Origin: Bicyclus anynana
Lineage: Eukaryota; Arthropoda; Insecta; Lepidoptera; Nymphalidae
DNA: 64,000 bases
Direction of reading: 5' to 3'
NCBI RefSeq assembly: GCF_947172395.1
Contig: NC_069105.1
Location: 11,491,971-11,555,970 of the forward strand
In this document: piece after piece, positions 22,201 through 31,300 of the stretch
How positions within the stretch are numbered: the stretch's first letter is position 1
How the letters are laid out: each line of letters starts with the position of its first letter
Program-made: the position numbers and the translations under genes
The notes under the pieces: model-generated
What the model was told of the DNA's origin: nothing
Database searches by the model: none
What the model saw: only the letters and a program-made list of their open reading frames with translations

Positions 22201-25200
22201 AAACCTACTACGCCAGAACCACCACGATGCTTCCCTGGCAGCACCGACCCACGTTGTCCTAAATTAACTACACCAAAGCCGACAACTCCAGCATGTTATC
22301 CTGGATCACCCGACCCCAGATGTCCTCGACCACCAAGGCCAACAACTCTAAATCCACCCACGTACTTACCACCTTCAACACCAGGACCTAAATGTTTCCC
22401 AGGTTCTACAGATTTACGGTGCCCTCAACCTACTACACCTAAACCTCCAAGATGTTACCCTGGCAGTGAAGACCCACGTTGTCCCAAACCCACAACACCA
22501 GAACCTCCTCGATGCTTCCCTGGTAGCTCGGACCCACGTTGTCCCAAGCCTACTACTCCAGAACCTCCTCGATGCTTCCCTGGTAGCTCGGACCCACGTT
22601 GTCCTAAACCCACAACACCAGAACCTCCTCGATGCTACCCTGGTAGCTCAGACCCACGTTGTCCCAAGCCTACTACACCAGAACCTCCTCGATGCTTCCC
22701 TGGTAGCTCAGACCCGCGTTGTCCCAAGCCTACTACTCCAGAACCTCCTCGATGCTTTCCTGGTAGCTCGGACCCACGTTGTCCTAAACCCACAACACCA
22801 GAACCTCCTCGATGCTTCCCTGGTAGCTCGGACCCACGTTGTCCTAAGCCCACAACTCCAGAACCTCCTCGATGCTTCCCTGGTAGCACCGACCCACGTT
22901 GTCCTAAAATAACCACACCAAAGCCAACAACTCCAGCATGTTATCCTGGATCACCAGACCCCAAATGTCCTCAACCACCAAGACCAACAACTCTAAATCC
23001 ACCAACGTACTTACCACCTTCAACACCAGGACCAAAATGTTTCCCAGGTTCATCAGATTTACGGTGCCCTCAACCTACAACACCTAAACCTCCAAGATGT
23101 TACCCTGGCAGTACAGACCCACGTTGTCCCAAACCCACAACACCAGAACCTCCTCGATGCTTCCCTGGTAGCTCGGACCCACGTTGTCCCAAGCCTACTA
23201 CTCCAGAACCTCCTCAATGCTTCCCTGGAAGCTCTGACCCACGTTGTCCCAAACCCACAACACCAGAACCTCCTCAATGCTTCCCTGGTAGCTCAGACCC
23301 GCGTTGTCCCAAGCCTACTACTCCAGAACCTCCTCGATGCTTCCCTGGTAGCTCAGACCCACGTTGTCCTAAGCCCACAACACCAGAACCTCCCCGATGC
23401 TTCCCTGGTAGCTCGGACCCACGTTGTCCCAAACCGACAACTCCAGAAGCTCCTCGATGCTTCCCTGGGAGCTCGGACCCACGTTGTCCTAAACCCACGA
23501 CACCAGAACCTCCTCAATGCTTCCCAGGTAGTTCGGACCTACGTTGTCCCAAACCTACTACTCCAGAACCTCCTCGATGCTTCCCTGGTAGCTCAGACCC
23601 ACGTTGTCCTAAACCCACAACACCAGAACCTCCCCGATGCTTCCCTGGTAGCTCGGACCCACGTTGTCCCAAACCGACAACTCCAGAAGCTCCTCGATGC
23701 TTCCCTGGTAGCTCGGACCCACGTTGTCCTAAACCCACGACACCAGAACCTCCTCGATGCTTCCCAGGTAGTTCGGACCTACGTTGTCCCAAACCTACTA
23801 CGCCAGAACCTCCTCGATGCTTCCCTGGCAGCACCGACCCACGTTGTCCTAAAATAACCACACCAAAGCCAACAACTCCAGCATGTTATCCTGGATCACC
23901 AGACCCTAAATGTCCTCAACCACCAAGACCAACAACTCTAAATCCACCCACTTACTTACCACCTTCAACACCAGGACCTAAATGTTTCCCAGGTTCTACA
24001 GATTTACGGTGTCCTCAACCTACTACACCTAAACCTCCAAGATGTTACCCTGGCAGTACAGACCCACGTTGTCCCAAACCCACTACTCCAGAACCTCCTC
24101 GATGCTACCCTGGTAGCTCGGACCTACGTTGTCCCAAGCCTACTACTCCAGAACCTCCTCGTTGCTTCCCTGGTAGCTCAGACCCACGTTGTCCCAAACC
24201 CACTACTCCAGAACCTCCTCGATGCTTCCCTGGTAGCTCGGACCCACGTTGTCCCAAGCCTACTACTCCAGAACCTCCTCGATGCTTCCCTGGTAGCTTA
24301 GACCCACGTTGTCCCAAGCCTACTACTCCAGAACCTCCTCGATGCTTCCCTGGTAGCTCAGACCCACGTTGTTCCAAACCCACTACTCCAGAACCTCCTC
24401 GATGCTTCCCTGGTAGCTCGGATCCACGTTGTCCCCAGCCCACTACTCCAGAACCTCCTCGATGCTTCCCTGGTAGCTCGGACCCACGTTGTCCCAAACC
24501 TACTACTCCAGAACCTCCTCGGTGCTACCCTGGTAGCTCGGACCCACGTTGTCCTAAACCCACGACACGAGAACCTCCTCGATGCTACCCTGGTAGCTCG
24601 GACCCACGTTGTCCCAAGCCTACTACTCCAGAACCTCCTCGATGCTACCCTGGTAGCTCTGACCCACGTTGTCCCAAGCCCACTACTCCAGAACCTCCTC
24701 GATGCTTCCCTGGTAGCTCAGACCCACGTTGTCCCAAACCCACAACACCAGAACCTCCTCGTTGCTTCCCTGGCAGCACCGACCCACGTTGTCCCAAACC
24801 AACAACACCAACTTCAACACCTAGCTCTTGCTACCCTGGTTCTAAAGATCCAAAATGCCCCCAACCATTCGCGCCCAGTAGCACAAATCCCCCAACTACA
24901 TACTTGCCACCCTACCCCGCAGAAAATGAAATAAAATCCGCTAGAAGATTAGTCAAGAAAAGTTTTGACTACTACGACGATACAGAGTTACAAATTGGTA
25001 AGAACAAATTTCATACGGCTACATATTAAAAACATACATTCATATTTATTATGTTATACAAGTACAATTTATTTTTTCTTCTTTCTCTTTCGATCGACTT
25101 TCATCCCTTTTTAAACACTTTTTGCTTACCTTACACTACAATATTCAAAATATCAGACAATTTCTAACGAATATTTATTTTGACAATCCGAATAGTTCTA

Positions 25201-25490
25201 ATTTAACCATTCCAAACCATACATTCACAATATTATTATAAAATTAAGAGTATCCATTTTGTTTTTCAGATAACTTCGACTTTGCTAGAACTAAGCCAAG
25301 AACTAGAAACGCAAGAGATTTGTCGAAAACTCTAGATATAGTTCAATCTGGTGCAGCATTGTCTGAGAATGCATATGTCGGAATAATAGGGTCCATCATT
25401 GTTGTTATGTCGATAGCTATATTAGTTGTACATGTTGTAAGATCGAAGAAAAACCTTAAAGGTATAGAAAATAATACTCATCCTTGCTAA
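10220..25490 (+). CDS. Giant ZP-domain transmembrane protein with ~120 Cys-Pro repeat units (8 exons)
   Basis: Join 10220-10252, 12285-12562, 13662-13821, 14584-14757, 16496-16674, 17105-17240, 17371-24997, 25270-25490. All junctions are GT-AG with matching phases (8808 nt, 2935 residues). Residues 1-17 are a signal peptide. About residues 70-336 form a ZP domain: the ZP-N core includes FDGIIYSKGYLNDPKC and LNGCG; ZP-C includes IKIGEYLTILIYLKD, IQLTDKEGCP, FRFPETDQVYLTC and a closing Cys cluster. Residues about 346-2835 are roughly 120 units of C-[FY]-P-G-S-x-D-x-R-C-P-x-P-T-T-P-x-P-P-x (C-x8-C-x10-C). RNAR (2875-2878) is a furin-like site, followed by a transmembrane helix (about 2899-2919) and a 16-residue tail. 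ZP proteins polymerise in apical extracellular matrix after cleavage before the membrane. Thr/Pro richness suggests mucin-type glycosylation (inference). I cannot name the orthologue. Introns hold SINEs and MITEs. Confidence 0.9.
10409..10645 (+). repeat. SINE family B in ZP intron 1
   Basis: A head-truncated copy that begins at the B-box region (GGGTTCGATCCTCGGTTGGG) and runs through the body; the A-tail end is lost. Confidence 0.7.
11030..11053. promoter_or_regulatory. 24-bp perfect palindrome with AGGTCA half-sites
   Basis: Positions 11030-11053 are a perfect palindrome. Its core is AGGTCA (11035-11040), two bases, then TGACCT (11043-11048), an inverted repeat of the nuclear-receptor half-site. 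Ecdysone receptor sites are classically inverted repeats with one-base spacing, so a two-base spacing is only suggestive. It lies in intron 1 of the ZP gene. Confidence 0.35.
11819..11929. mobile_element. Hairpin MITE in ZP intron 1
   Basis: Arms 11819-11841 and 11907-11929 are 23-bp inverted repeats with one mismatch, each itself containing the near-palindrome CTCGCAnnTGCGAG. The spacer is 65 bp without coding sequence. Confidence 0.6.
12285..12562 (+). CDS. ZP gene exon 2: end of signal peptide and ZP-N start
   Basis: Acceptor TTTGCTGTAG, donor GTGAGT, ends in phase 2. Codes for the rest of the signal peptide, an acidic linker (residues 18-68), and the first ZP-N strand block with Cys73 and Cys103 (DIDVQC and FDGIIYSKGYLNDPKC). 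Confidence 0.9.
13120..13300 (+). mobile_element. LINE 3' UTR fragment in ZP intron 2
   Basis: The blocks AAAATCAGCGCTG and ATGCTGAGCTG, in order, match the region after the LINE reverse transcriptase end at 56890-57490. It is a likely 5'-truncated copy. Confidence 0.4.
13362..13644 (+). repeat. SINE family B adjoining the exon 3 acceptor
   Basis: A near full-length copy with the A box (TTGCGCAGTGG, one change) and B box region. Its tail (AAAGAATACAAAAAATAC) ends only about 17 bp before exon 3, so just the pyrimidine tract CTTCTCCTTCCATCAG separates them. A branch point would have to lie inside the SINE. Confidence 0.8.
13662..13821 (+). CDS. ZP gene exon 3
   Basis: Begins with the single base completing Lys104 and ends in phase 0 before GTATGT. 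It codes for the central ZP-N part, with YSFRVPLNGCG and a local CNACG; conserved Cys residues pair within ZP-N in the family. Confidence 0.9.
14242..14323. repeat. Compound hairpin in ZP intron 3
   Basis: Outer arms 14242-14256 and 14309-14323 (GTGACCAGAAGGCTG and its complement) enclose a second inverted pair, CAGTATTGC and GCAATACTG. The structure fits a MITE or foldback element. Confidence 0.55.
14584..14757 (+). CDS. ZP gene exon 4: end of ZP-N and linker
   Basis: Phase 0 to phase 0. It opens with VSCTNTALEVSVGG, supplying the last ZP-N Cys, and closes with GGVECWMDIQKG at the start of ZP-C. Acceptor TATTTTCCAG, donor GTAAGT. Confidence 0.9.
14817..15050 (-). mobile_element. RTE-like LINE 3' end in ZP intron 4
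   Basis: The minus strand reads RWTDDIKQVAGIRWMQVAQ followed by DVWKSLQKAYVLQWTSIG and a stop, then GATGATGAT. This is the C-terminus of lepidopteran RTE-type endonuclease/reverse transcriptase ORFs. The upstream portion is damaged. Confidence 0.75.
15655..16140 (-). repeat. Repeat family C, copy 2, inverted
   Basis: On the minus strand it carries the same ordered blocks as 8560-9110 (CACCGGTGGGGAAAAAAAGC; GGGCTCATATTTGGTGGAGG). The two inverted copies flank the 5' third of the ZP gene, 7 kb apart. Confidence 0.6.
16496..16674 (+). CDS. ZP gene exon 5: ZP-C core
   Basis: Codes for IKIGEYLTILIYLKD, the FNLKIHDCWAYD block and IQLTDKEGCPK, the most recognisable ZP-C signature. It starts in phase 0 after TATTCCACAG and ends in phase 2 before GTGAGT. 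Confidence 0.92.
17105..17240 (+). CDS. ZP gene exon 6: ZP-C end
   Basis: One base completes Lys275; the exon then codes for KKKFIDVWQKS and ISAFRFPETDQVYLTCNVE, matching the aFRFp....vyl.C block of ZP-C. Ends in phase 0 at donor GTAAGT. Confidence 0.9.
17371..24997 (+). CDS. ZP gene exon 7: 7.6-kb repeat exon
   Basis: Acceptor TTATTTTCAG, donor GTAAGA, ends in phase 1. The first codons (LCTSSCDSSC) close the ZP Cys cluster, so the exon joins the ZP domain directly to the repeats. Residues 346 to about 2835 are Cys-Pro-Thr units; the last 27 residues (ARRLVKKSFDYYDD and on) are unique. The open frame extends 81 bases 5' of the acceptor to an ATG at 17290, but that part is intron. Confidence 0.93.
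18481..19080 (+). repeat. Recent 300-bp tandem duplication within the array
   Basis: The five-unit block 18481-18780 repeats at 18781-19080 with only a handful of differences; for example 18541-18600 equals 18841-18900 exactly and 18601-18660 equals 18901-18960. Confidence 0.85.
23341..23820 (+). repeat. Recent 240-bp tandem duplication within the array
   Basis: The four-unit block 23341-23580 repeats at 23581-23820 with four mismatches by eye; 23401-23460 and 23641-23700 are identical, sharing the variant proline-to-alanine unit (PEAPRC). Confidence 0.88.
25270..25490 (+). CDS. ZP gene exon 8: cleavage site, transmembrane helix and tail
   Basis: After acceptor TTTTTCAG two bases complete Asp2863. 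The exon codes for RTRNAR (furin-like), then a hydrophobic helix (VGIIGSIIVVMSIAILVV) flanked by RSKK, a short cytoplasmic tail and TAA at 25488-25490. This layout (cleavage site before a single C-terminal helix) is standard for membrane-bound ZP proteins. Confidence 0.92.
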
Positions 25491-25645
25491 TCAATAACTT
25501 TTATTTGTGATATATGAGAATACGTGTCTAATTATGTAAGTAATATGTTTTTATATATAAAATTACGATATATAATTGTCATATTTCCCGTGAATATATT
25601 ATTTTTTATTGTATTGAAACGTTCACTGCCTAAAAATGCTTTATA

Positions 25646-25693
25646 AATAAATATACAGGCAATCTAAATGCCTATTTTGTAATATTAAATAAA
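25646..25693 (+). terminator. Polyadenylation signals of the ZP gene
   Basis: AATAAA occurs at 25646-25651 and again at 25688-25693, about 160 and 200 bases after the stop. Either could direct 3' end formation; more occur further on. Confidence 0.5.
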
Positions 25694-26960
25694 ATAGTGC
25701 CATAGGATAAAAGACTAGGCGCGCATGATATTTTCATCGTTGAATCGATATATTGTGATTTTTTTGTATTAACAAATAATTATAGCATGCACGCTTAGGC
25801 TTAGAACAGCTATATCTGAGAGCTGCTTGATACTGCTTCCGAATGATAAAACAATTACCTATAACCTAGTCAACAATATATAAACACTATGTATATTTAA
25901 AAAAGAAAACTATTAAATTTATATCTTTTTCGATCATTATTATTTTTTATGCATATATTATATACTAATTTGTGATATATTTGTAAATATTTACCAGTAT
26001 AATAGTACGATATTGTGGCCATTAAATTTTATAGTTAAGTTTTTGCCAATCTATATTAATAATATTGTGTGGATTTATGTGAACCTCAATTCTGTGTTGT
26101 GAGAAAATTTTACAAATGATAATACTCTCAATTATAATTATTATATTTAAATTAATATTGTTACTAGTTCAGACGCGACGGAAAACACGCCTTTTCATTA
26201 TGACGTTTATATGATTATAACTAACCTAACCTAACCTTATTCCATATGTGAAAAATCATGAAAAAATTTTGCTAATTGTTGCAGACGTTAAATCAAGATG
26301 TCTTCCATTGATCTTTCAAAACTCAGTTTGACGTATGTTTAGTAGAATTACACATTGCTTATTGTACATTTTTTATGTTCTACCTGCAAAATGTAAATTC
26401 TAGCTACAAGTTTTTTAATTGGAACAACACGATATATTGAAAACTCTACAGCTTAACTTGGAGAAAAAAACATAAATGTTTTCAAAGCTATTAAAAAAGT
26501 CGTTATGGTTACTTATAAGCAATATAAATTTATTGGAGAGCTTCTTGCGTGTTTGTTATAAGTTAAAAGGTTTCTAGGATCACGCCAATATAAGAAAATC
26601 ACGTTTTCCGATGTGTTCTGAACCGAACTACGTTTGAGTAGGTGCTAATGCTCCGTCCATTCGTGAGTTCGTTTTCCACAATACAGAATGACAGGTAAAA
26701 GAATTTAAACGAAGAAATTAAATGTTAGTAGGATTGCTTGTTGAGTCAATCTAAATAAAACATTCTATGAATGTGGAAAAGTATTTTTATTTTATCCTTT
26801 GGTATGTACAATGTACATGCTTACAAAAATAACATCGAAAATTATTATGAAAAGTTTTACAAAATTAAAACACAAATTTTCTGTCACTGTCATTTGTAAT
26901 TTATAATTAAGGGTACACTTGATGTTGTGACAAACGCATCTATATAAGATAGTAAAATAT

Positions 26961-27203
26961 CCGAATTAGAAACGATCTTCACCCATCTGTTTAAGTGAGA
27001 TACATTAAATGTTTCTCAAATTTTAAAATATATTGCAAGTAGCTCGCCTCAAAACTCGTGGCCAAACTATCATTAATAATAGTTAATAATGATTTGCCAG
27101 GAAATTTTAAGGACCAATAGGCAATATACTTTTAACGTACTAAATTTGATATAAAACTCTTTTCATCTAATAAACAGATGGGTGAAGATCGTTTCTAATA
27201 CGG
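26961..27203. mobile_element. 243-bp MITE with 32-bp terminal inverted repeats
   Basis: The ends 26961-26992 and 27172-27203 are reverse complements at 31 of 32 positions, with the core GATCTTCACCCATCTGTTT. A diverged relative with the same inner sequence order is split across 60630-61945. There is no coding sequence. Confidence 0.75.
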
Positions 27204-27785
27204 GTCTTGTGATAGACAATTAGAAGCGACAATAACAACAGTTACCGATTGATCTCAAATTTTAACATTAAACAACTAGATTGTTTTCTAAAAAGTTTCT
27301 AATCAAAAAAGTTTTCTGATCGAATAAGCTTCTGTTGTTTCTTCTGCAATAATGTGCAAGCCTTTTCTTATTCTTCCATTCAATTTTCCCCTTTCTAATC
27401 CTTGGAACCAATACATAACATTGCTTGTTGGCGTTAGAAATAAAAAAAAATCTGACTAAAAATAGTAGGTTGATATACAAGAAGCTAAAAAGGCCCATTA
27501 TATACAAGGTAGTTTTAGGGCACGAGCCGTAAAGCGAGGGCCGCTAAATAGAAAACGAGTTTATTATTACGAGTTCTAAGATTATCATCAATTATAAGAC
27601 TTCGGAATTTCATTAAATTGAAATTGGGTTAAAAACTTCGGAAAGGAAAAAAAGAGAGTATTGGAAGGAAATGGAAAATACTTTCGACTACTTTAATTCT
27701 GAACCACATGTGGTTGGAAATCACTATGTATGGTAAGAATGGAGGAAATATAAAAATAATTAAAGTTGTTAAAAAGGTAGGGATG

Positions 27786-27990
27786 TAGTGTTTGTGTATA
27801 TATACACCGGTAGTGAGAGAAAGTTAGTCAGTCTGTCTCTGGCATCGAGAGGAGGCGGACGTGTGCTGCTGGCCATTATAGTATATAACAGTGTAGTGGT
27901 GAGACGGTGACTTACTGCTATTACAGTAAGGGACCTTACAAGTATATAATATGTATTATATTAAATAAAATAAAAAAAATGTATGTGTGT
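27786..27990 (+). mobile_element. Possible solo LTR
   Basis: A TATATATA box (about 27799) is followed about 25-30 bases later by AGTCAGTC, an arthropod-type initiator, then AATAAAATAAA near 27965. TATA, initiator and polyA signal within 200 bp is how an LTR is built. I saw no convincing target-site duplication or partner LTR, so this stays weak. Confidence 0.25.
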
Positions 27991-28272
27991 GATTTTCAAA
28001 CATCTGTATTTTATAAAGTGCGTACTTACACAATACTTAAACACAATTGAACTTTTAAGAAAATGTCTGTTTGTCGTACTAATATTTCAAACGGCAGAAC
28101 CGATTTTAATGGAAAAGAAAGAGCGGTTATTAAGCAATATATAGGCTCACTTTTATCGTCGACAAATCAATAGTTTCCGCGGGATTTGTGAAAAAATTAA
28201 TTCCACACGGACGAAGTTGCGAGCTTCCGTTACTTTTATATATTTGTAAAGTGGGAAGTACACAAATATTTA

Positions 28273-28380
28273 TCAACGTTCGATCAGTTTGAGTCGTATC
28301 GGTCCGTTGGGCGTATACATCGGATGCACGTGGTAGTCCAACGGCTCGTGGTGATACTCCATCTTAAAGGCTTGCACCAT
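28273..28380 (-). CDS. P450 gene 1 exon 12 (last)
   Basis: Codes for [18 protein letters not shown] and on to [12 protein letters not shown], stop TGA at 28275-28273. The EYHHEPLDY block is shared with the paralogue's last exon, which is also exactly 108 nt. Confidence 0.92.
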   Translation of the reverse strand: MVQAFKMEYHHEPLDYHVHPMYTPNGPIRLKLIER

Positions 28381-31300
28381 CTGCAAAATATAATCTGTGA
28401 ATAAGCATATAACTACGTCGTTGGGCCAGGGTTAGCTTAACAATCACTAGGAACTGGATTCGAGCCTGTTTTCCCACTGGGAAATATGAGAACACTGAGA
28501 AGTTGTGGTTCGATCACAACCTACTAGACATTTGAGATGACTAGACAGTCATTTTTCAGGTACTTGGAGGGTAAGGAATATTATTTTTGTAATAGATATG
28601 CCAAAATTAAAATAAAATAAAATGCCGTCTGAAAGGTCGTTCGTCAAAGATAGTTTGATTCTAACCGTCGAGCTATACGACTATATGTCTAACTAGCCGA
28701 CACCGCCCGTTTACCGGTTAGTTCCCATTCCCGTGAGAATATGGGGCTAAAATATAGCTTAAGACACTCACAAATAACGTGGCGTTCTAGAAGTTTTTAA
28801 AATAGGTTCAGTAGATCCATACATAACCCCCAACAAAACCACAAACTTTACCTCTTCATAATATTAGTATAGATTACACCCATGTGAGCGGGGATTGTTA
28901 ATATTGATAGTGATGATCATCATAATCACATGGATTGATGGAAGTCCACTGCAGGACTTATGCTGTAGGAATACAAGCATCATAGCCCTGAGTCACCTGC
29001 ATCCAAAAACTCACTGCGATAGTCATATTACCTTACAAATCACGACATGCATCTCCAGTTCAGCAAATCTTCGACCCAGACACATTCGCTTGCCAAATCC
29101 GAAAGGCAAAGATGCGAATGGATGGTGCTTGTAATGTGACCGCTGTATCCAGCGTTCCGGACGAAATTCTGACGCTTTTGAGAAGTATTCCTCGCTATTA
29201 CCCATTACGTAGTGTTGGAAAATCACTTGGGTCTGAAAAGAGCATTATGGTATCTTTAAGCAAATTGTTTTTTCTACGAGGAGAAAAATAAGGCTGTTTA
29301 ATCGCGTTGGATAGCCAGGTCACAGAAAATATAAGGCTGGTCCTTTCCGCAAAAATATAGGCCAGCGCTTCTGTCATCATAATATTTTTTCTTCATTTCA
29401 TAACAGTGATGCACGACTTGTTCTTTCATAGTGCAATTATCCAGTAATTATTTAATTTAGAGCATTTTTAGCAAAACACAGAAGCAGCAAAAAGTTCCAA
29501 AAACGAATTATACTTACTCCTTTAGGAATGTTGTAGTCGCAAATAACAGTATCTTTAGTCAACTGGCGTCCATTACCGATTACAACTGGATACATCCTAA
29601 AAAGAAAGAAAGTTTTAGGAATAATTATAGATTTATTAATACAATTTTAAATATCGAAACGCAAAAGAAATAAACATAAAAGAAATACAAATGGGGCTGG
29701 TGTATACATTTTTCTACTTGAGTTATTGCTACTGACATATACCAGTCATAAGTGCTTATTTTATAGTAATACTAGAATGGTTGCGCCAATAACAAAGCAC
29801 TGCACAGCAAATACTACAAAATACAATGCGCTGTTTTTTATGAATAAAGCATAGACTGATATTACGATGTGTCATTATGCCTGTAATTAAACCAGTAACC
29901 ATACCCTTCTGACTGCAAAGCTACTTGGTGACAGAAAACAAACATCTTACTGATTCTTGTATTTTATATTTTGTAGGTAGCTCGCTGTTTTGGGAATCGG
30001 TGGTGGATGGCAAGAAAGCTCGTTGGCAATGAAGCGTTATTATATAAGCATTACCTAAGCACTATCTCTGCCTATTTGTCATTTTTTTACAATATTTACT
30101 TGAGACAGTGCATGCAGAAAATGTTCGCAAAGCAAGTATGAAGTGAGGTAAAGGATTGCTTTTGAGGTAATAGTCCAGATCTTCAATTATAATATATAAA
30201 TAATGAGATAATACTCGCACCTATGAGAAATCATGTCGCCAAACACCCTTCGAAGAAAACCGTTAAAGATTAATTTAACGGTTTTCTGCAAAGGGTCGTA
30301 AAGGAGCGTTTGGCGACATAATTTCTCATAGGTGCGAGTAAAGAGACTAATTTGAAAGTTTACCTTAAAACTTCTTTAATGCAGGCTTTTAAATACGGCA
30401 TCTGACTGACATCTCCAGCTCTCAACGGACGACCTTGGAGAACGTTTGTTATTTCAGTATGCAACTTCTCTTGCACGTCTGGACGTAGAGACAGCTGGTA
30501 CAAAGTCGATGCTACAGCGTTTGAGGTCTAGAAAAGGCATAACATAAGAAGAATGTTAAAATAGAGAAGACCAAATGTACCAACCCAATTGTTGAACGTT
30601 TATAAACTTAATTGTACCAGCGAATTTAAAAATTTAGAATAAAGCATATATGAGTCAACTGATTCGGAAGATGCTTTGGTTTAAGAGAAACGTAAGCTTT
30701 TGTTGTGTCTAGGTATCTACATCAATAACTGTCATCATGAAGAATATATTTCTTCTTTATTATAAATGCTAAAGTCCGTCTATCTACCTACCTTACAACG
30801 GCTAAACCACAGAATCGATTATACTAAATTTGGGTAAAGAGATAAATATAACCTGATATAATTTGACGGCCTCAGATTTACAAGACGGAGGTCCTGGGTT
30901 CGATCCCCGGCTGGGCAGATTGAGATTTTCTTAATTTGTCCGGGTCTGGCTGGTGGGAGGCTTCGGCCGTGGCTAGTTACCACCCTACCGGCAAAGACGT
31001 ACCGCCAAACGAATTAGCGTTCCGGTACGATGCCGTGTAGAAACCGAAAGGGGTGTGGATTTTCATCCTCCTCCTTACAAGTTAGCCCGCTTCCATCTTA
31101 GACTGCATCATCACTTACCATCAGGTGAGATTGTAGTCAAGGGCTAACTTGTAAAGAATAAAAAAAAGCTACTTTTTATTGTAATAAACTGCTTAGTTAT
31201 CCGTAACTGTTGCTTATATTCTATTAGCAGACTAATTTCTGTTTTTTACAGATCTCGTGGCAGGCATGGATTTTTCCGATATAAAAGCAGCCAATGTACT

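Larger units (their letters stand above)
17446..24850 (+). repeat. Coding 60-bp minisatellite with higher-order structure
   Basis: About 120 units of 60 nt, each with Cys codons spaced C-x8-C-x10-C. Seven internal spacer modules carrying NPPTYLPP begin at 18280, 19582, 20797, 21751, 22351, 22996 and 23941, and a diverged final one (NPPTTYLPP) at 24886. Spacings are 1302, 1215, 954, 600, 645, 945 and 945 nt. The 5' units are diverged at synonymous sites while units after about 22450 are nearly identical, so the 3' part is younger or more homogenised. All indels are multiples of three. Confidence 0.95.
25694..28272. other. Convergent intergenic region between the ZP and P450 genes
   Basis: The two flanking genes end toward each other here. 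The stretch is AT-rich, with a 243-bp MITE, a possible solo LTR and a short CCTAA run near 26220. No exon was recognised. Confidence 0.55.
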
